DNA of 64,000 bases, taken from NCBI GenBank assembly GCA_965230795.1, contig OZ246020.1, positions 4,204,395 through 4,268,394 of the forward strand. The letters run 5' to 3'. Made by a program: the position numbers and the translations under genes. Positions within the stretch are counted from its first letter, which is position 1. Each line of letters opens with the position of its first letter. Under the pieces are notes generated by a model, which saw only the letters and a program-made list of their open reading frames with translations, was not told the DNA's origin and did not search any database. Below are positions 54,701-63,189 of this stretch, piece after piece. The stretch is from PZPK01 sp965230795. GTDB lineage: Bacteria; Pseudomonadota; Gammaproteobacteria; Pseudomonadales; Oleiphilaceae.

Positions 54701-56485
54701 ACGTCGCAGCCAGCCGCCCTCACCACCGTTGCGCGTTGTCCAGTTGCCGACTACCAGAGGCGGTGAAGGGTAGGCCTGGCTGAAATTCACTGTATCGCAG
54801 GAAGTCGTACCGGCAACCTGATTGCTGGATTGCAGCGCTTCTGCTGAAACGATATCCCCGGTAATACTGCGGAAATCGCTGATCACGCCGCGTTCCACTG
54901 CCAGATAGGCAACGTCCTCGTTCTGGCTAATCGTTCCGGTAATCGTTTCTGCCCGTTCCAGGGCGATATCTGCGCCACTGCTGGAAATATTCTCCAGCGT
55001 CACTTCCAGCCAGGGACTCGACGCGTCACCGGGACTGTGGGCTGGCTCATTGTTCATGGTCTGAATCTGCGCCAACACCGCAGGCGTACTCGGAAATGCA
55101 TTCAGATAATTGAATGAAAACCAGCTGCTGCCGCTTAAACGGCGGGCCTGATAATTGGACAGGGGCAATTGACCGACTTCAATGCGGGTGCCATCCGGAA
55201 ACTGAAATTCGCCATAGGTGACGACCAGATAATGCATGACCGTGCTTTGGTCACTGGCATCCACATAATTGCTCTCGGGCTCTACCGGTATCGCCTCAAA
55301 TCCGGTGGTGGTGACATTGCGAATCCGCACGCTACTGGGTTCAGGATTGCCATCGTCTCCTAACACAAAGACTGCGGGGATCTGATCATACACCTGCTGG
55401 AAGGTGATGCTGGTATATTGATTGGCCGGCAGACTTATAGTGTTTGCCTCCAGCATCAGAGCCTCACTGCCGGAAGCGCCGGTGGCATTGGAGTCGTAGA
55501 TAAAGGCATCGGAAAATACCAGCAGGCTGACGTCTTCCGCCAGATGGTTGCGTTCGGAATCCTGCGCCTCATCCTCATCCACCGTCAGTTGAATGCTGCT
55601 GCTTGAATTGCTGCACTGACGCAGCCAGCCGCCGTCGTTTTCTATATGGCTGGACTTGGTGGCAACGGCCAGAGGCGTGGTGTCATAACTGCCTGTGTAA
55701 TTGATGGCATCACAGCCATTATCCCAACCATCCGCTGCATTGAACACATAACGACTCTCGTAGTCGATACGACGATTTCCCAATACGGTGAAGTTGCCAG
55801 AGACATTGGCTTCCATAACCATGTAGCCAATGCTTTCACTACTGGCCAGATTGTTGAATCGGTAGTTTGGGCCCGATGTTGAGTCATAGGCTTCACTGCG
55901 TTCAATCGCCAGGTCTACACCTGAACCCGTCAGCGAATCCACCGCCACCGTCAGCCACGGATGAGAGGTATTACGCGGCTGCAAGCCGGGCTCATTATTG
56001 ATGGTCTGGATATCTGCCAACAGAATCGGATTAGCAAAGGCATGACTGAAACTCACGCCCTCCCAGCCTTTCTGACCCGAAGGAATGCCATTGAACTGTT
56101 GTTCTGCGGTGGCAACCGAGCCGGCTTCAATGACGCGCCCATCAGGCAGGGTATGGACGCCGGGCTCTATCGCAATATAAGTCACAGTCAGTGAAGTATG
56201 GGGGCCATCTTCCGAAAAGGGTTCCACCTGCGCCATTTGGAAACCCGTAGTACTGACATTGTTGATGCGAAGCGCACTGGGGTGAGAACCGTTGTCCCGC
56301 ATCAGCGCCACCACGACCGGCGGCGTATCGTAGGTTTGCTGAAAGGTAAATGAAAACAGTTGGGTCTGCCCTGAGGTACTCCCCAGATCCACCTCACCGG
56401 ACTCCATTTTCCAGGCATGCGCAACCGTCGCCTGCAAACAGAACAGGCATAACAGCCACCATATTTTCAGCCATCTCTTGGGCAT
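51704..56485 (-). CDS. Large exported DUF6701 (MshQ-like) protein with lectin-like and LamG domains
   Basis: The protein has 1,593 residues from ATG 56485 (AGGA seven bases upstream). A Sec signal peptide (MPKRWLKIWWLLCLFCLQATVAHA) is followed by two similar repeats of about 300 residues. Each has an H-type-lectin-like sandwich (FTFQQTYDTPPVVVALM against ITFQQVYDQIPAVFVLG) and a Cys-containing second half ending GGWLRQCS against GGWLRRCS. Then come a LamG domain (about 640-870, RFNGNIDEVRVYSRALS) and a DUF6701 C-terminal part as in MshQ of MSHA pilus loci. No other msh gene is present. It is likely surface-exposed or pilus-associated. Confidence 0.85.
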   Translation of the reverse strand: MPKRWLKIWWLLCLFCLQATVAHAWKMESGEVDLGSTSGQTQLFSFTFQQTYDTPPVVVALMRDNGSHPSALRINNVSTTGFQMAQVEPFSEDGPHTSLTVTYIAIEPGVHTLPDGRVIEAGSVATAEQQFNGIPSGQKGWEGVSFSHAFANPILLADIQTINNEPGLQPRNTSHPWLTVAVDSLTGSGVDLAIERSEAYDSTSGPNYRFNNLASSESIGYMVMEANVSGNFTVLGNRRIDYESRYVFNAADGWDNGCDAINYTGSYDTTPLAVATKSSHIENDGGWLRQCSNSSSSIQLTVDEDEAQDSERNHLAEDVSLLVFSDAFIYDSNATGASGSEALMLEANTISLPANQYTSITFQQVYDQIPAVFVLGDDGNPEPSSVRIRNVTTTGFEAIPVEPESNYVDASDQSTVMHYLVVTYGEFQFPDGTRIEVGQLPLSNYQARRLSGSSWFSFNYLNAFPSTPAVLAQIQTMNNEPAHSPGDASSPWLEVTLENISSSGADIALERAETITGTISQNEDVAYLAVERGVISDFRSITGDIVSAEALQSSNQVAGTTSCDTVNFSQAYPSPPLVVGNWTTRNGGEGGWLRRCSTTTTDVDVKIEEDWAQDKDGHTNEYVDLMVFSQAFAADFSLLANYQLEGTSWNGTAGEVEDVSHYDYDGRALNGTLSVQASSAIAGNPGTCRYGVFDDAGSSDGNYIELSNFPDLTSDFTITAWFRTQNRSAAGQRIFADDLGPGYAVSLGDPGAGRLRFYSRNVSPVSMDTPAIIDNDRWYFVAAVADITNSTRTLYVYDDSGTLINTTQASYTGTWGTDPGAASIGGEIAGGETGNRFNGNIDEVRVYSRALSSGAIDTIRTLTHPCDITLDHYGIATNGTGVTCEASPVTITAYQSDGSTIAPPSGTTISITTTPNGDGWAIDTGSPPPGSFSPGGSGSASYEFSGTESSVVLYLQRGTPTGATPVNIDVSDGFQSEDAGKDDDLAFVDTGFIFDGDPATAGTQLLPSQVSAASDSFAIRAVRTDTESGACVARLSGVQDVEFAYECRDPAACKLSQHVNIAGTDIDGNASGSVSAYEPVSINFDASGSASFSYHYDDAGLIRLHARKALAASGVEPAITLSGSSNEFVHAPAGFCVEAVDASASCSAPYHNCSRFRDAGEAFDLRIKAVAWESAGETHTDFCTGNATTPNFELSNLPLNLSLIAPSAGSNGTLGVTSINFASADNGEVLINNQSVSEVGAFAINLNASAQSYQGESLTDSTSATIGRFSPDHLRVSLAAAPVFRDAEAPWSCAFTYQDQSFSYLVDPAINVTAYNASDQITRNYGGDFWKLASTWSNRSYADQAAAAPGLLVDTFAGSVTYTEQTDYDGDGEASLSGDLFTYAKANMTPAASDAPFDADVNLTVSTNDLTDNDGVCVQSGASGTCTEYTFSNIVGTQLRYGRAKLDNAFGPETGPLNVPMQVQFYDGNRFVTNTADDCSVYTSSLVSAGGSFEFLSYSGALSSGDTDAQVGGTPGAGATFSAGSYVSGQEIELTTPSVTGSTVVRHRVPLWLKYDWNSDGDLADDEDHPSSEVSFGQYRGHDRIIYWREVFD

Positions 56486-56689
56486 ATACATTTCCTGGAG
56501 CAATGAAGTTCGGAGCCGGGTTTTGCCCCCTTGTATTGGAGTATAGAGATTTGCCGTAACACTGCAGGACAGAACCTCATTTTTGTGGAATGGTCACGCA
56601 GTGGTAAAAGGCCTCACCTCTCTGTCAGAATGCCATCTATCAAGGTTCAATATGCATATGGTTTAAGAGAATAGGAGGTCCACTTTTCG

Positions 56690-57319
56690 ATGGCACACAT
56701 TCTGGTTATTGGCGCTGCCGGCAAAATAGCGACACATCTGCTTCCCCGTCTGGTAGAGGACGGTCATCAGGTTCGCGCAATGGTACGGGATACTGGCCAG
56801 CTTCCTGCTCAAACCCATATCGAAGTTGTTAAAGGCGATCTTGAGTCCGATTTCAGCAGCGCTTACCGTGACTGCGATACGGTGATTTTCACTGCCGGCT
56901 CAGGTCCCAACACTGGCTATGACAAAACCCTGACAGTGGATTTATGGGGAGCAGTCAAAGCTATTGACGCTGCCAAACGGATTGGTATCAAGCACTTCAT
57001 CATGGTTAGTGCCCGCCACGCCGATAACCCGGATCAGGGTCTCGACAAGCTGAAACCCTACCTGATCGCCAAGCACTTTGCCGATGAACACCTGGTTCAG
57101 TCGGGACTGAATTACACGATCTTGCGTCCCGGTCGGCTGCTCGATGAGCCAGGCTGTGGACGCATCACCACCCAGCGCCCGCCAATACGAGAAGAACAAG
57201 TCATCTCTCGCGAAGACACCGCCGAAGTGATTCGCCGATGTGTGTGTAACGCCACAGAGAACAAACAAGTGATTGAGCTGTACAAAGGTGACCAGACCAT
57301 TGAAGAAGTGCTTGGTTGA
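56690..57319 (+). CDS. SDR-family NAD(P)-binding oxidoreductase
   Basis: The 209-residue atypical short-chain dehydrogenase starts MAHILVIGAAGKIATHLLPRL, with the glycine motif GAAGKIA and conserved blocks KGDLESDFSSAYRDCDTVIF, FIMVSARHADNP and YTILRPGRLLDEPG. It resembles the small NAD(P)H-binding proteins typified by B. subtilis YhfK; the catalytic role is unclear since the usual YxxxK pair is not evident. AGGAGG precedes the ATG at 56690. It diverges from the MshQ-like gene. Confidence 0.9.
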   Translation: MAHILVIGAAGKIATHLLPRLVEDGHQVRAMVRDTGQLPAQTHIEVVKGDLESDFSSAYRDCDTVIFTAGSGPNTGYDKTLTVDLWGAVKAIDAAKRIGIKHFIMVSARHADNPDQGLDKLKPYLIAKHFADEHLVQSGLNYTILRPGRLLDEPGCGRITTQRPPIREEQVISREDTAEVIRRCVCNATENKQVIELYKGDQTIEEVLG

Positions 57320-57635
57320 CGTCGTTTTTTACCAGTTACATCGAAGCTTACTGTAAAAATAAGCGCCCCAATCGTTTCCAAAGCGGAAGTATGAATGGTA
57401 GATAAAGCGGGAATAGAACAGCGCGACACTAGATGCTGACCTAACTTTTTCAGCCGCCCCCCAACTGGCTCGGCTTCAAACCGCTTTTGATTAAAATTAT
57501 TGGCTCAATCTGATTTGGTCTATTCGAGGAAGCGGCCCAATCCTGATCCATGGCGCGCTCACTGTTGAATCCAAAAAAGGACTCCCCACTTGCGCAGGGA
57601 GTCCTTGTTTAGATAGTTATTGACGTAGGCTTACC
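57320..57635. other. Gene-free AT-rich stretch between the SDR and FG-GAP genes
   Basis: No gene or repeat is seen apart from the terminator at 57573-57606. Confidence 0.6.
57573..57606 (-). terminator. Intrinsic terminator of the FG-GAP protein gene
   Basis: AAGGACTCCC and GGGAGTCCTT form a perfect 10-bp stem with a ten-base loop. Read on the minus strand, a run of Ts follows the stem, 29 bases after the stop. Confidence 0.88.
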
Positions 57636-59549
57636 CTATTTCCCTTTAGATTTTAAGAGACAGAGTAACGCTTCATATATTTGCTGTATTTCCGCTTCGA
57701 AGTTATCGCAAAACTGAGCGGTGTGAACCCCGCGATCCTTGCCTTGTTTTTTAGCCGTACAAAGCTTTTTACGCGCTTTGCCATTGAGCAAATCGTGTGA
57801 CAGTTTCTTAGCCGCGGCCTTGATATTATCAGCCTGCAACATATTCACCACGGCACCGATTTTATTGGATATTGAAACGTCATTTTTAAGCGTGAGTGTA
57901 TCTTGTACGGTTTGAAGACGCGCAATAATTTCTTCCACATTGTAAGGACATCCTGTCCCAGTGTTCGCTAAGCCTCGGAAGTCGGCACCGTAAAACAGGT
58001 ATGCGGCACCAAGACGTCTTTCCGACAAAAAGTGAGTCGTACGTGCTGGCGCACCGATCAGCGCATCAGCAAAGCCATCATTATTTGCGTCACCGATAAT
58101 ACTCAAAGAAGTAGCAGCAGTTTCTGATTGAATCGTCCCTTGCAACACCATACCCATAGTGGTGTTCTCAAGATCTTTTAAAACGACAGGTGAGGTGAGT
58201 GGCGTTGTTGAGCCAAAGACGATGTATGCTTCGCCAGCGCCATTGAGCGTGTCGATGGTTGGATCGGCGGTAGGCGCTCCAATGATAAGGTCGTCAATGC
58301 CATCGCCATCAATATCTGCTCCACCGGCAAGTGCGCTGCCTACCATGTCTTGTGTTGAGCCAACGAATCTGGCCCCCATATTCATTTCCAGATTATCCAT
58401 TGACAGTGTGCTCGGGAAATTCCGCGAACCATATAAAACATAGGATGCGCCTGACAGCCTCCCTTCGCTAATTTCGGCATTGGGTGCTCCGATCGCAAAA
58501 TCGCTGAGTCCATCGGAATTGAAATCACCTATCCCTGCCACTGACGTTCCGAACCGCTCCCCACTCGTTGATAAAGTACTGGGTCTTGAGTGCCCCTTAA
58601 ATATCGTGCCATAACCGTCAAAATGACTTGTTTCTATGACTGAGGGGAATGTGGCATTGCCATGTAGCAGGTAGGCGGAACCGCTGTCTCGATCTGCATC
58701 GGAATCACTTCGAGGAGCGCCAATCAACAGATCCTGAAAGCCATCGCCATTCGCGTCACCCACAAACGAAAGCGACCAACCAAGGTTATCTGCTACGGCT
58801 TCTCCATCGATACGAAAACCATCGTTTACACTCAACGCTTCCAGGGAGATCAAACGGTTTCTGTTTTCTTGGCCGTACACCACCCAGGCGCTGCCTTTAC
58901 CAGGACGTCCTTCGGGGCTTGAGTAGGGCGCGCCAATTGCGATATCGGCCAGGCCGTCATTGTTGATATCTCCACCGTCCAATCCATAGCCGATTCTGGC
59001 AACACTGCGGTCAAGCGGACCATTGATAGTAAATCCGTTTACGCCATTGAGTTGCGAGATATAGAAATCCCTCCCAAAATCTGAATTGCCATAGATTACG
59101 TAAACATTCCCACTTCGGGCCTCTTCACCAAATGCATTGACGGCAGAGATGGAAAAATCACTAATACCATCGCCATTCACATCTCCCAAGCCTGCCACTT
59201 TGTGCCCAAACTGATCACCTATCTCATAGCCGATTATTCGAAAACCATTTTGACCGTTTAAATCAGATGGTTTGAGCAACATCGGTATGCCATCTGCTGT
59301 ACCAAAGACAACGTAGGCGTTACCCGGGGATACGGGTTGCGGGTAGGTGACATGTCGCGGAGCGCCGATTATATAATCATCGTATCCGTCCGCATTGACG
59401 TCACCTATTCCAGAAACAGACATTCCTACTTGTTCAAATTCAAGATCACCCTGGAAGGTGGGGGAATCGACTAGACTTACGCCGGCGGATGATAAACCGC
59501 TTAACGATAGGGTAATTGCCGCTGTTACTATGGATTTTCTGAATTTCAT
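57636..59549 (-). CDS. Exported FG-GAP (integrin alpha-like) beta-propeller protein
   Basis: The 637-residue product starts at ATG 59549 with GAGGAG upstream and a Sec signal peptide (MKFRKSIVTAAITLSLSGLSSAG). Seven FG-GAP repeats can be counted by their calcium motif DxNxDGxxD and a GAP ending, for example DVNADGYDDYIIGAP, DINNDGLADIAIGAP, DANGDGFQDLLIGAP and DIDGDGIDDLIIGAP, which should make one seven-bladed propeller. The last 115 residues are helical, contain Cys pairs and a basic stretch (GKARKKLCTAKKQGK), and are unrecognised. The gene is more A+T-rich than its neighbours. An extracellular, adhesive or enzyme-linked role is possible. Confidence 0.9.
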   Translation of the reverse strand: MKFRKSIVTAAITLSLSGLSSAGVSLVDSPTFQGDLEFEQVGMSVSGIGDVNADGYDDYIIGAPRHVTYPQPVSPGNAYVVFGTADGIPMLLKPSDLNGQNGFRIIGYEIGDQFGHKVAGLGDVNGDGISDFSISAVNAFGEEARSGNVYVIYGNSDFGRDFYISQLNGVNGFTINGPLDRSVARIGYGLDGGDINNDGLADIAIGAPYSSPEGRPGKGSAWVVYGQENRNRLISLEALSVNDGFRIDGEAVADNLGWSLSFVGDANGDGFQDLLIGAPRSDSDADRDSGSAYLLHGNATFPSVIETSHFDGYGTIFKGHSRPSTLSTSGERFGTSVAGIGDFNSDGLSDFAIGAPNAEISEGRLSGASYVLYGSRNFPSTLSMDNLEMNMGARFVGSTQDMVGSALAGGADIDGDGIDDLIIGAPTADPTIDTLNGAGEAYIVFGSTTPLTSPVVLKDLENTTMGMVLQGTIQSETAATSLSIIGDANNDGFADALIGAPARTTHFLSERRLGAAYLFYGADFRGLANTGTGCPYNVEEIIARLQTVQDTLTLKNDVSISNKIGAVVNMLQADNIKAAAKKLSHDLLNGKARKKLCTAKKQGKDRGVHTAQFCDNFEAEIQQIYEALLCLLKSKGK

Positions 59550-59978
59550 TTTGAAACTCCTCAAAGCTGTGTAGTTAAGGAGTTCTGAAAACAAAATACC
59601 TGAGCGTTACTCGATGATGTAGAACAACAATCTAGAACATTCTGGTAACCAAACACCCATGGGATAGAACCTTATCCTTTAGGACTTCAGCTTTGCGACC
59701 TCAATCTTTCGATCTGAGTTAGCCTTTTTCAGAACCGTAGTTTTTTCTTAACGTTTATTAGATCGGTTAGTAGCTGGTTTCAAATAATCGAATCAGAAAC
59801 CGGCATAAATCCAGTATGGTCAATTCAGAATTTGCATGAATGCAGATCGTACAAATTTATTATCACTTCGTATTTATTTGGCCGTATGAGAGTTTGAACA
59901 ATACTTGAAGATACTTACTTATGCTTGATTGGGATCTTTCTTATCGTCGCATCCCCGGAACAAACCAGCGTTCTCCAA
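59550..59978. other. AT-rich intergenic region upstream of the FG-GAP gene
   Basis: About 430 bases without a supported gene; open frames on the plus strand are not conserved-looking. It should contain the FG-GAP gene promoter, which I could not place. Confidence 0.6.
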
Positions 59979-60950
59979 TCAACCCTCAACCACCCCAACA
60001 GCCGGACCATCCAAGCTCTTTTGCTGCGCTTTTCGAACACGTACCGTTTTGGCATTGGTCAGCCACAAACCAGTAAGGATAACCAGCACCCCCAACCAGA
60101 CTCCCAGGGCATAGCGCTCATCGAAATAGAGCATGCCGATCAGCAATCCGACCAGCGCGGCGATACAGCCCATTTGGCTGAGGAAGACCGGATTAGAGCG
60201 TTTCTGCAGTTCAAAGAATCCCAGATAGGTCAGTGCCGTCAGCAGCATTTGCAGGCTCGTCAGGCCAACGATATCGCCGGTGTTAGCACCCGGCAGCAAC
60301 GCACTGCCTTCCATCCTGATCATCAGGAACAGCCACGCACTGGCTCCCAGCATCATACCCGCGGCCAATGCCACAGGGGCGACACCCTGAGGCCAGGCGA
60401 TGCTGCGATACACATTGCCCATAGCCAGCGACACCGGTACCGCCAGGCCCAGCACATACCAGTGCAGAGTTGCTGTGGTGATCACACCAAGTTGGGACCA
60501 GACAATCCAGAAACAGCCAAAGCAGGCCAAAGCGATCCCCATCATACGACGCATATTCGGCGCTTCCATACGCAGCAGGAGCGCAAAGGACAGGGTAAAT
60601 ATGGGAGGAAAGGCGTACAGAGTGGAGGTGAAGCCGGGCCCGATTTTGCCGACGATGAAGAACGCCAGGGCATTGGGAAAAGCGACGCCAGTGGCACCGC
60701 TGATCAGGCAGTAGCTCAGGATGTTACGATTCACCCTTAGTCGCAGATGCCGCCACGACAGCAGAGCCAGAATAATCCCTGCGCCTAGTGTTTGCCAGAA
60801 GGCATAGGCGATGGGTGAGAGCCCGGCATCGGTGACGATTCGCGCCAGCGGTAACATCAACGCAATCAAACTGCCGTTGAGCAACAATAAGCCGAAGGCT
60901 GCTGCGGAGGGTGTGGAATCAATTGGCCTGGTTTTGATAGACATAGACAT
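59979..60950 (-). CDS. EamA/DMT-family membrane exporter
   Basis: The product has 323 residues from ATG 60950 (GGAG upstream), with about ten hydrophobic helices arranged as two EamA repeats: ALMLPLARIVTDAGLSPIAYAFWQ in the first and LTSLQMLLTALTYLGFFELQKR in the second. A short cytoplasmic tail ends the protein. DMT transporters export amino acids, nucleosides or other metabolites; the substrate is unknown. It diverges from the LysR gene, which may regulate it. Confidence 0.9.
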   Translation of the reverse strand: MSMSIKTRPIDSTPSAAAFGLLLLNGSLIALMLPLARIVTDAGLSPIAYAFWQTLGAGIILALLSWRHLRLRVNRNILSYCLISGATGVAFPNALAFFIVGKIGPGFTSTLYAFPPIFTLSFALLLRMEAPNMRRMMGIALACFGCFWIVWSQLGVITTATLHWYVLGLAVPVSLAMGNVYRSIAWPQGVAPVALAAGMMLGASAWLFLMIRMEGSALLPGANTGDIVGLTSLQMLLTALTYLGFFELQKRSNPVFLSQMGCIAALVGLLIGMLYFDERYALGVWLGVLVILTGLWLTNAKTVRVRKAQQKSLDGPAVGVVEG

Positions 60951-61043
60951 GCTTTGGATCTCCCGGATGTTGGTCCTGCCATGAGAACACCCAGTCTGAT
61001 ACATGCCTTATCGTTAATAATTAGTCTTTATGGAATATAATAA

Positions 61044-61058
61044 TTTCCGATTCAGAAA
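61044..61058. promoter_or_regulatory. Candidate LysR site TTTC-N7-GAAA in the divergent gap
   Basis: The short inverted repeat fits the T-N11-A pattern of LysR-type sites and lies between the divergent EamA and LysR genes, close to the LysR start. Confidence 0.3.
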
Positions 61059-61075
61059 ATATAAGTGGAGCGATG

Positions 61076-61978
61076 ATGGCCAGTGACAAACTTCAGGCAA
61101 TGCGCGTCTTTCGCCGTGTGGCCGAACTCGGTAGTTTCAGTGGAGCAGCAGATGACCTGAATATGACGCCGGCGACGGTCAGCAAACATATCGCCTTTCT
61201 GGAACACAACGTCGGTACCCGCCTGATTCATCGCACCACGCGACGCATGCATCTCAGCGACGCCGGTACTCACTATCTGGCCAGCGTACGCCGCATGCTG
61301 GATGAGCTGGACGAAACCGAAAGTCGTGTACGTGGTCTGGATGCCAGTCCCCAGGGCAAAATTCGCATCAACGCACCCATGTCTTTCGGATTGATGCATC
61401 TACCTGCGGTGATCGATAGCTTTCTTGAGGCCTATCCGGATATCGAAGTGGATTTGCAGCTCAGTGATCAGGTTGTGGATCTGGTAGAACAGGGGGTCGA
61501 CCTGGCCTTGCGGGTGCGCGATCAACTGCCGGACTCAAGTCTGACCGCGCGCCGACTCTGCGCCACCCATCGGGTGGTATGTGCCGCACCGGAATATCTC
61601 AAGATTCACGGTACACCGGCTCACCCCGATGAACTAGCGAAACATACCTGCCTGGTGTATTCGCGGCTCGCCTCGCCCAGCCGCTGGCTCTTGGGCGAGC
61701 ACCAGGTTGAGGTCAACGGCCGCTACCACGTTGACAGCAGTCTCGCCATCCGCAAGAGCGTCCTCAATGGCCAGGGCATTACCCTGATTCCCACATTTCT
61801 GGTCTATGACGATTTACGAGCAGGCCGCTTACAGGCCCTTTTGCCTGAATATCCGCCAAGCGGTCATCACCTGTATGCGGTGTTTCCTCCCGGCCAGCGC
61901 AAGCCCGATCGCGTGCGCGTCTTTCTGGATCACCTGATGGCTGCCTTTGGCACGCCTCCCTATTGGGACAGCTACTAG
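61076..61978 (+). CDS. LysR-type transcriptional regulator
   Basis: The 300-residue protein starts at ATG 61076 (GGAG five bases upstream; ATG 61073 is too close to it). The N-terminal helix-turn-helix reads FRRVAELGSFSGAADDLNMTPATVSKHIAFLEH, followed by the C-terminal effector domain with PLSFGLMHLPAVIDSFLEAYPDIEVDLQLSDQ-type blocks (residues about 100-135). Its effector is unknown. It diverges from the EamA gene and is directly upstream of the cyclase and nitroreductase genes, which are likely targets. Confidence 0.93.
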   Translation: MASDKLQAMRVFRRVAELGSFSGAADDLNMTPATVSKHIAFLEHNVGTRLIHRTTRRMHLSDAGTHYLASVRRMLDELDETESRVRGLDASPQGKIRINAPMSFGLMHLPAVIDSFLEAYPDIEVDLQLSDQVVDLVEQGVDLALRVRDQLPDSSLTARRLCATHRVVCAAPEYLKIHGTPAHPDELAKHTCLVYSRLASPSRWLLGEHQVEVNGRYHVDSSLAIRKSVLNGQGITLIPTFLVYDDLRAGRLQALLPEYPPSGHHLYAVFPPGQRKPDRVRVFLDHLMAAFGTPPYWDSY

Positions 61979-62000
61979 TCAGCAGCATCAGGGCAATTAA

Positions 62001-62055
62001 TTTCCTTTCTGGAAACAATCTCTTTCCATAATCAATATTTTTTCCATAATTGATT
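62001..62055. promoter_or_regulatory. Candidate regulatory region of the cyclase/nitroreductase operon
   Basis: Upstream of the cyclase gene are TTTCC-N5-GGAAA (62001-62015), a direct repeat TTTCCATAAT (62023-62032 and 62041-62050) and AATCAAT-N12-ATTGATT (62030-62055). Such stacked short inverted repeats suit LysR-type binding. Confidence 0.4.
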
Positions 62056-62095
62056 CAATCTAGAGTGGGCTCCGACATTAACGAAGGAGCAAACC

Positions 62096-63136
62096 ATGAT
62101 GCACATGACTCTCACATCTCACTTATCCCGCTTATCCCGTACGGCTGCAACACGTACTGCAACAACTGCCATATTGATCGCATCGCTGGCACTTGGTGCT
62201 ATTGCACCGCATAGCCTTGCAGACACCCCGGACGTGGGCTCCAGCCCCTGGGGACCGAATGATGAAATTGGCCGCATGAACCTGATCACAGCCAAATCCC
62301 GCTCTCAGGCTTTGCGCCATCTCGATGGCGACAAGGTTTATGATCTCGCCGTCGATTACTATATCGGCATGCCCAGCTGGCAGGCGGCTGGCGACCCTCA
62401 CTTTCAGATGTGGATGACCCATACGCCCAAGGGCACCGCAGTGGATGACCCGCTGCAACAGGGCGAAGCCATCAACCGACATGTCAGCTATACCGGCTCG
62501 GCCTTTTCCATGTATGCCCACATGGGCACTCACATTGACGCGCTCAACCATTTTGGTCTGAATGGAAAAATCTGGAACCACTTTTCAGCTGAAGAACACC
62601 TGGGAGATCGCGGCTGGCACAAAACCGGAATGGAAAAGTATCCACCCATCGTCGCGCGTGGTGTCATGCTGGATATTCCCGCCGCGAAACAACTTGAGGA
62701 GCTTCCAGCCGGCTACCGCATTACCCGTTATGATATTGAACACACGCTGAAGCACCAGCAAATGGAAATCCGGCCTGGAGATGTGGTGCTGATCCGAACC
62801 GGTCGTATGCGCCACTACGACAATGCCCCGGCCTACATGAATAACGCGCCTGGCCTGGGGATGGCGGCGGCCCGCTTCCTGGCTGAGGACATGCAGGCAC
62901 TGAGTGTTGGTGCCGATAATCTCAGTTTTGAAGCCTTTCCTTCCGAAGTGTCAGGCAACTACGTCCCCGTACACACCTATCTGCTGGCCCAGCAGGGAGT
63001 CACCATCATGGAGCTGGTTTACCTGGAGGACTTGGCGGCCGACGCCATATATGAGTTCGCCTTTATCGGTACGCCTTTAAAAATTCGTGGTGGCGATGCC
63101 GCACCCTTACGTCCACTGGCGATTCCATACCACTAA
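62096..63136 (+). CDS. Exported cyclase-family metal hydrolase (kynurenine formamidase-like)
   Basis: The 346-residue protein starts at ATG 62096 with AGGAG upstream and a Sec-like signal peptide (ATRTATTAILIASLALGAIA). The metal motif HMGTHIDALNHFG (near residue 142) is the HxGTHxDxxxH signature of the cyclase family, and the segment GDVVLIRTGRM and the C-terminal block NYVPVHTYLLAQQGVTIMELVYLEDL fit too. Members hydrolyse lactones or amides such as formylkynurenine, but the substrate here is unknown. It is 54 bases upstream of the nitroreductase gene. Confidence 0.9.
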   Translation: MMHMTLTSHLSRLSRTAATRTATTAILIASLALGAIAPHSLADTPDVGSSPWGPNDEIGRMNLITAKSRSQALRHLDGDKVYDLAVDYYIGMPSWQAAGDPHFQMWMTHTPKGTAVDDPLQQGEAINRHVSYTGSAFSMYAHMGTHIDALNHFGLNGKIWNHFSAEEHLGDRGWHKTGMEKYPPIVARGVMLDIPAAKQLEELPAGYRITRYDIEHTLKHQQMEIRPGDVVLIRTGRMRHYDNAPAYMNNAPGLGMAAARFLAEDMQALSVGADNLSFEAFPSEVSGNYVPVHTYLLAQQGVTIMELVYLEDLAADAIYEFAFIGTPLKIRGGDAAPLRPLAIPYH

Positions 63137-63189
63137 CCGTCAAGCCGACAACGCTTATCTAGCCAAACACCATGCTCAAGGAGAACACC

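Noticed and set aside
59925..60740. 271-codon plus-strand open frame over the EamA gene
   Set aside because: Its translation is Gln/His-rich with no family, and the minus strand encodes a clear ten-helix DMT transporter.
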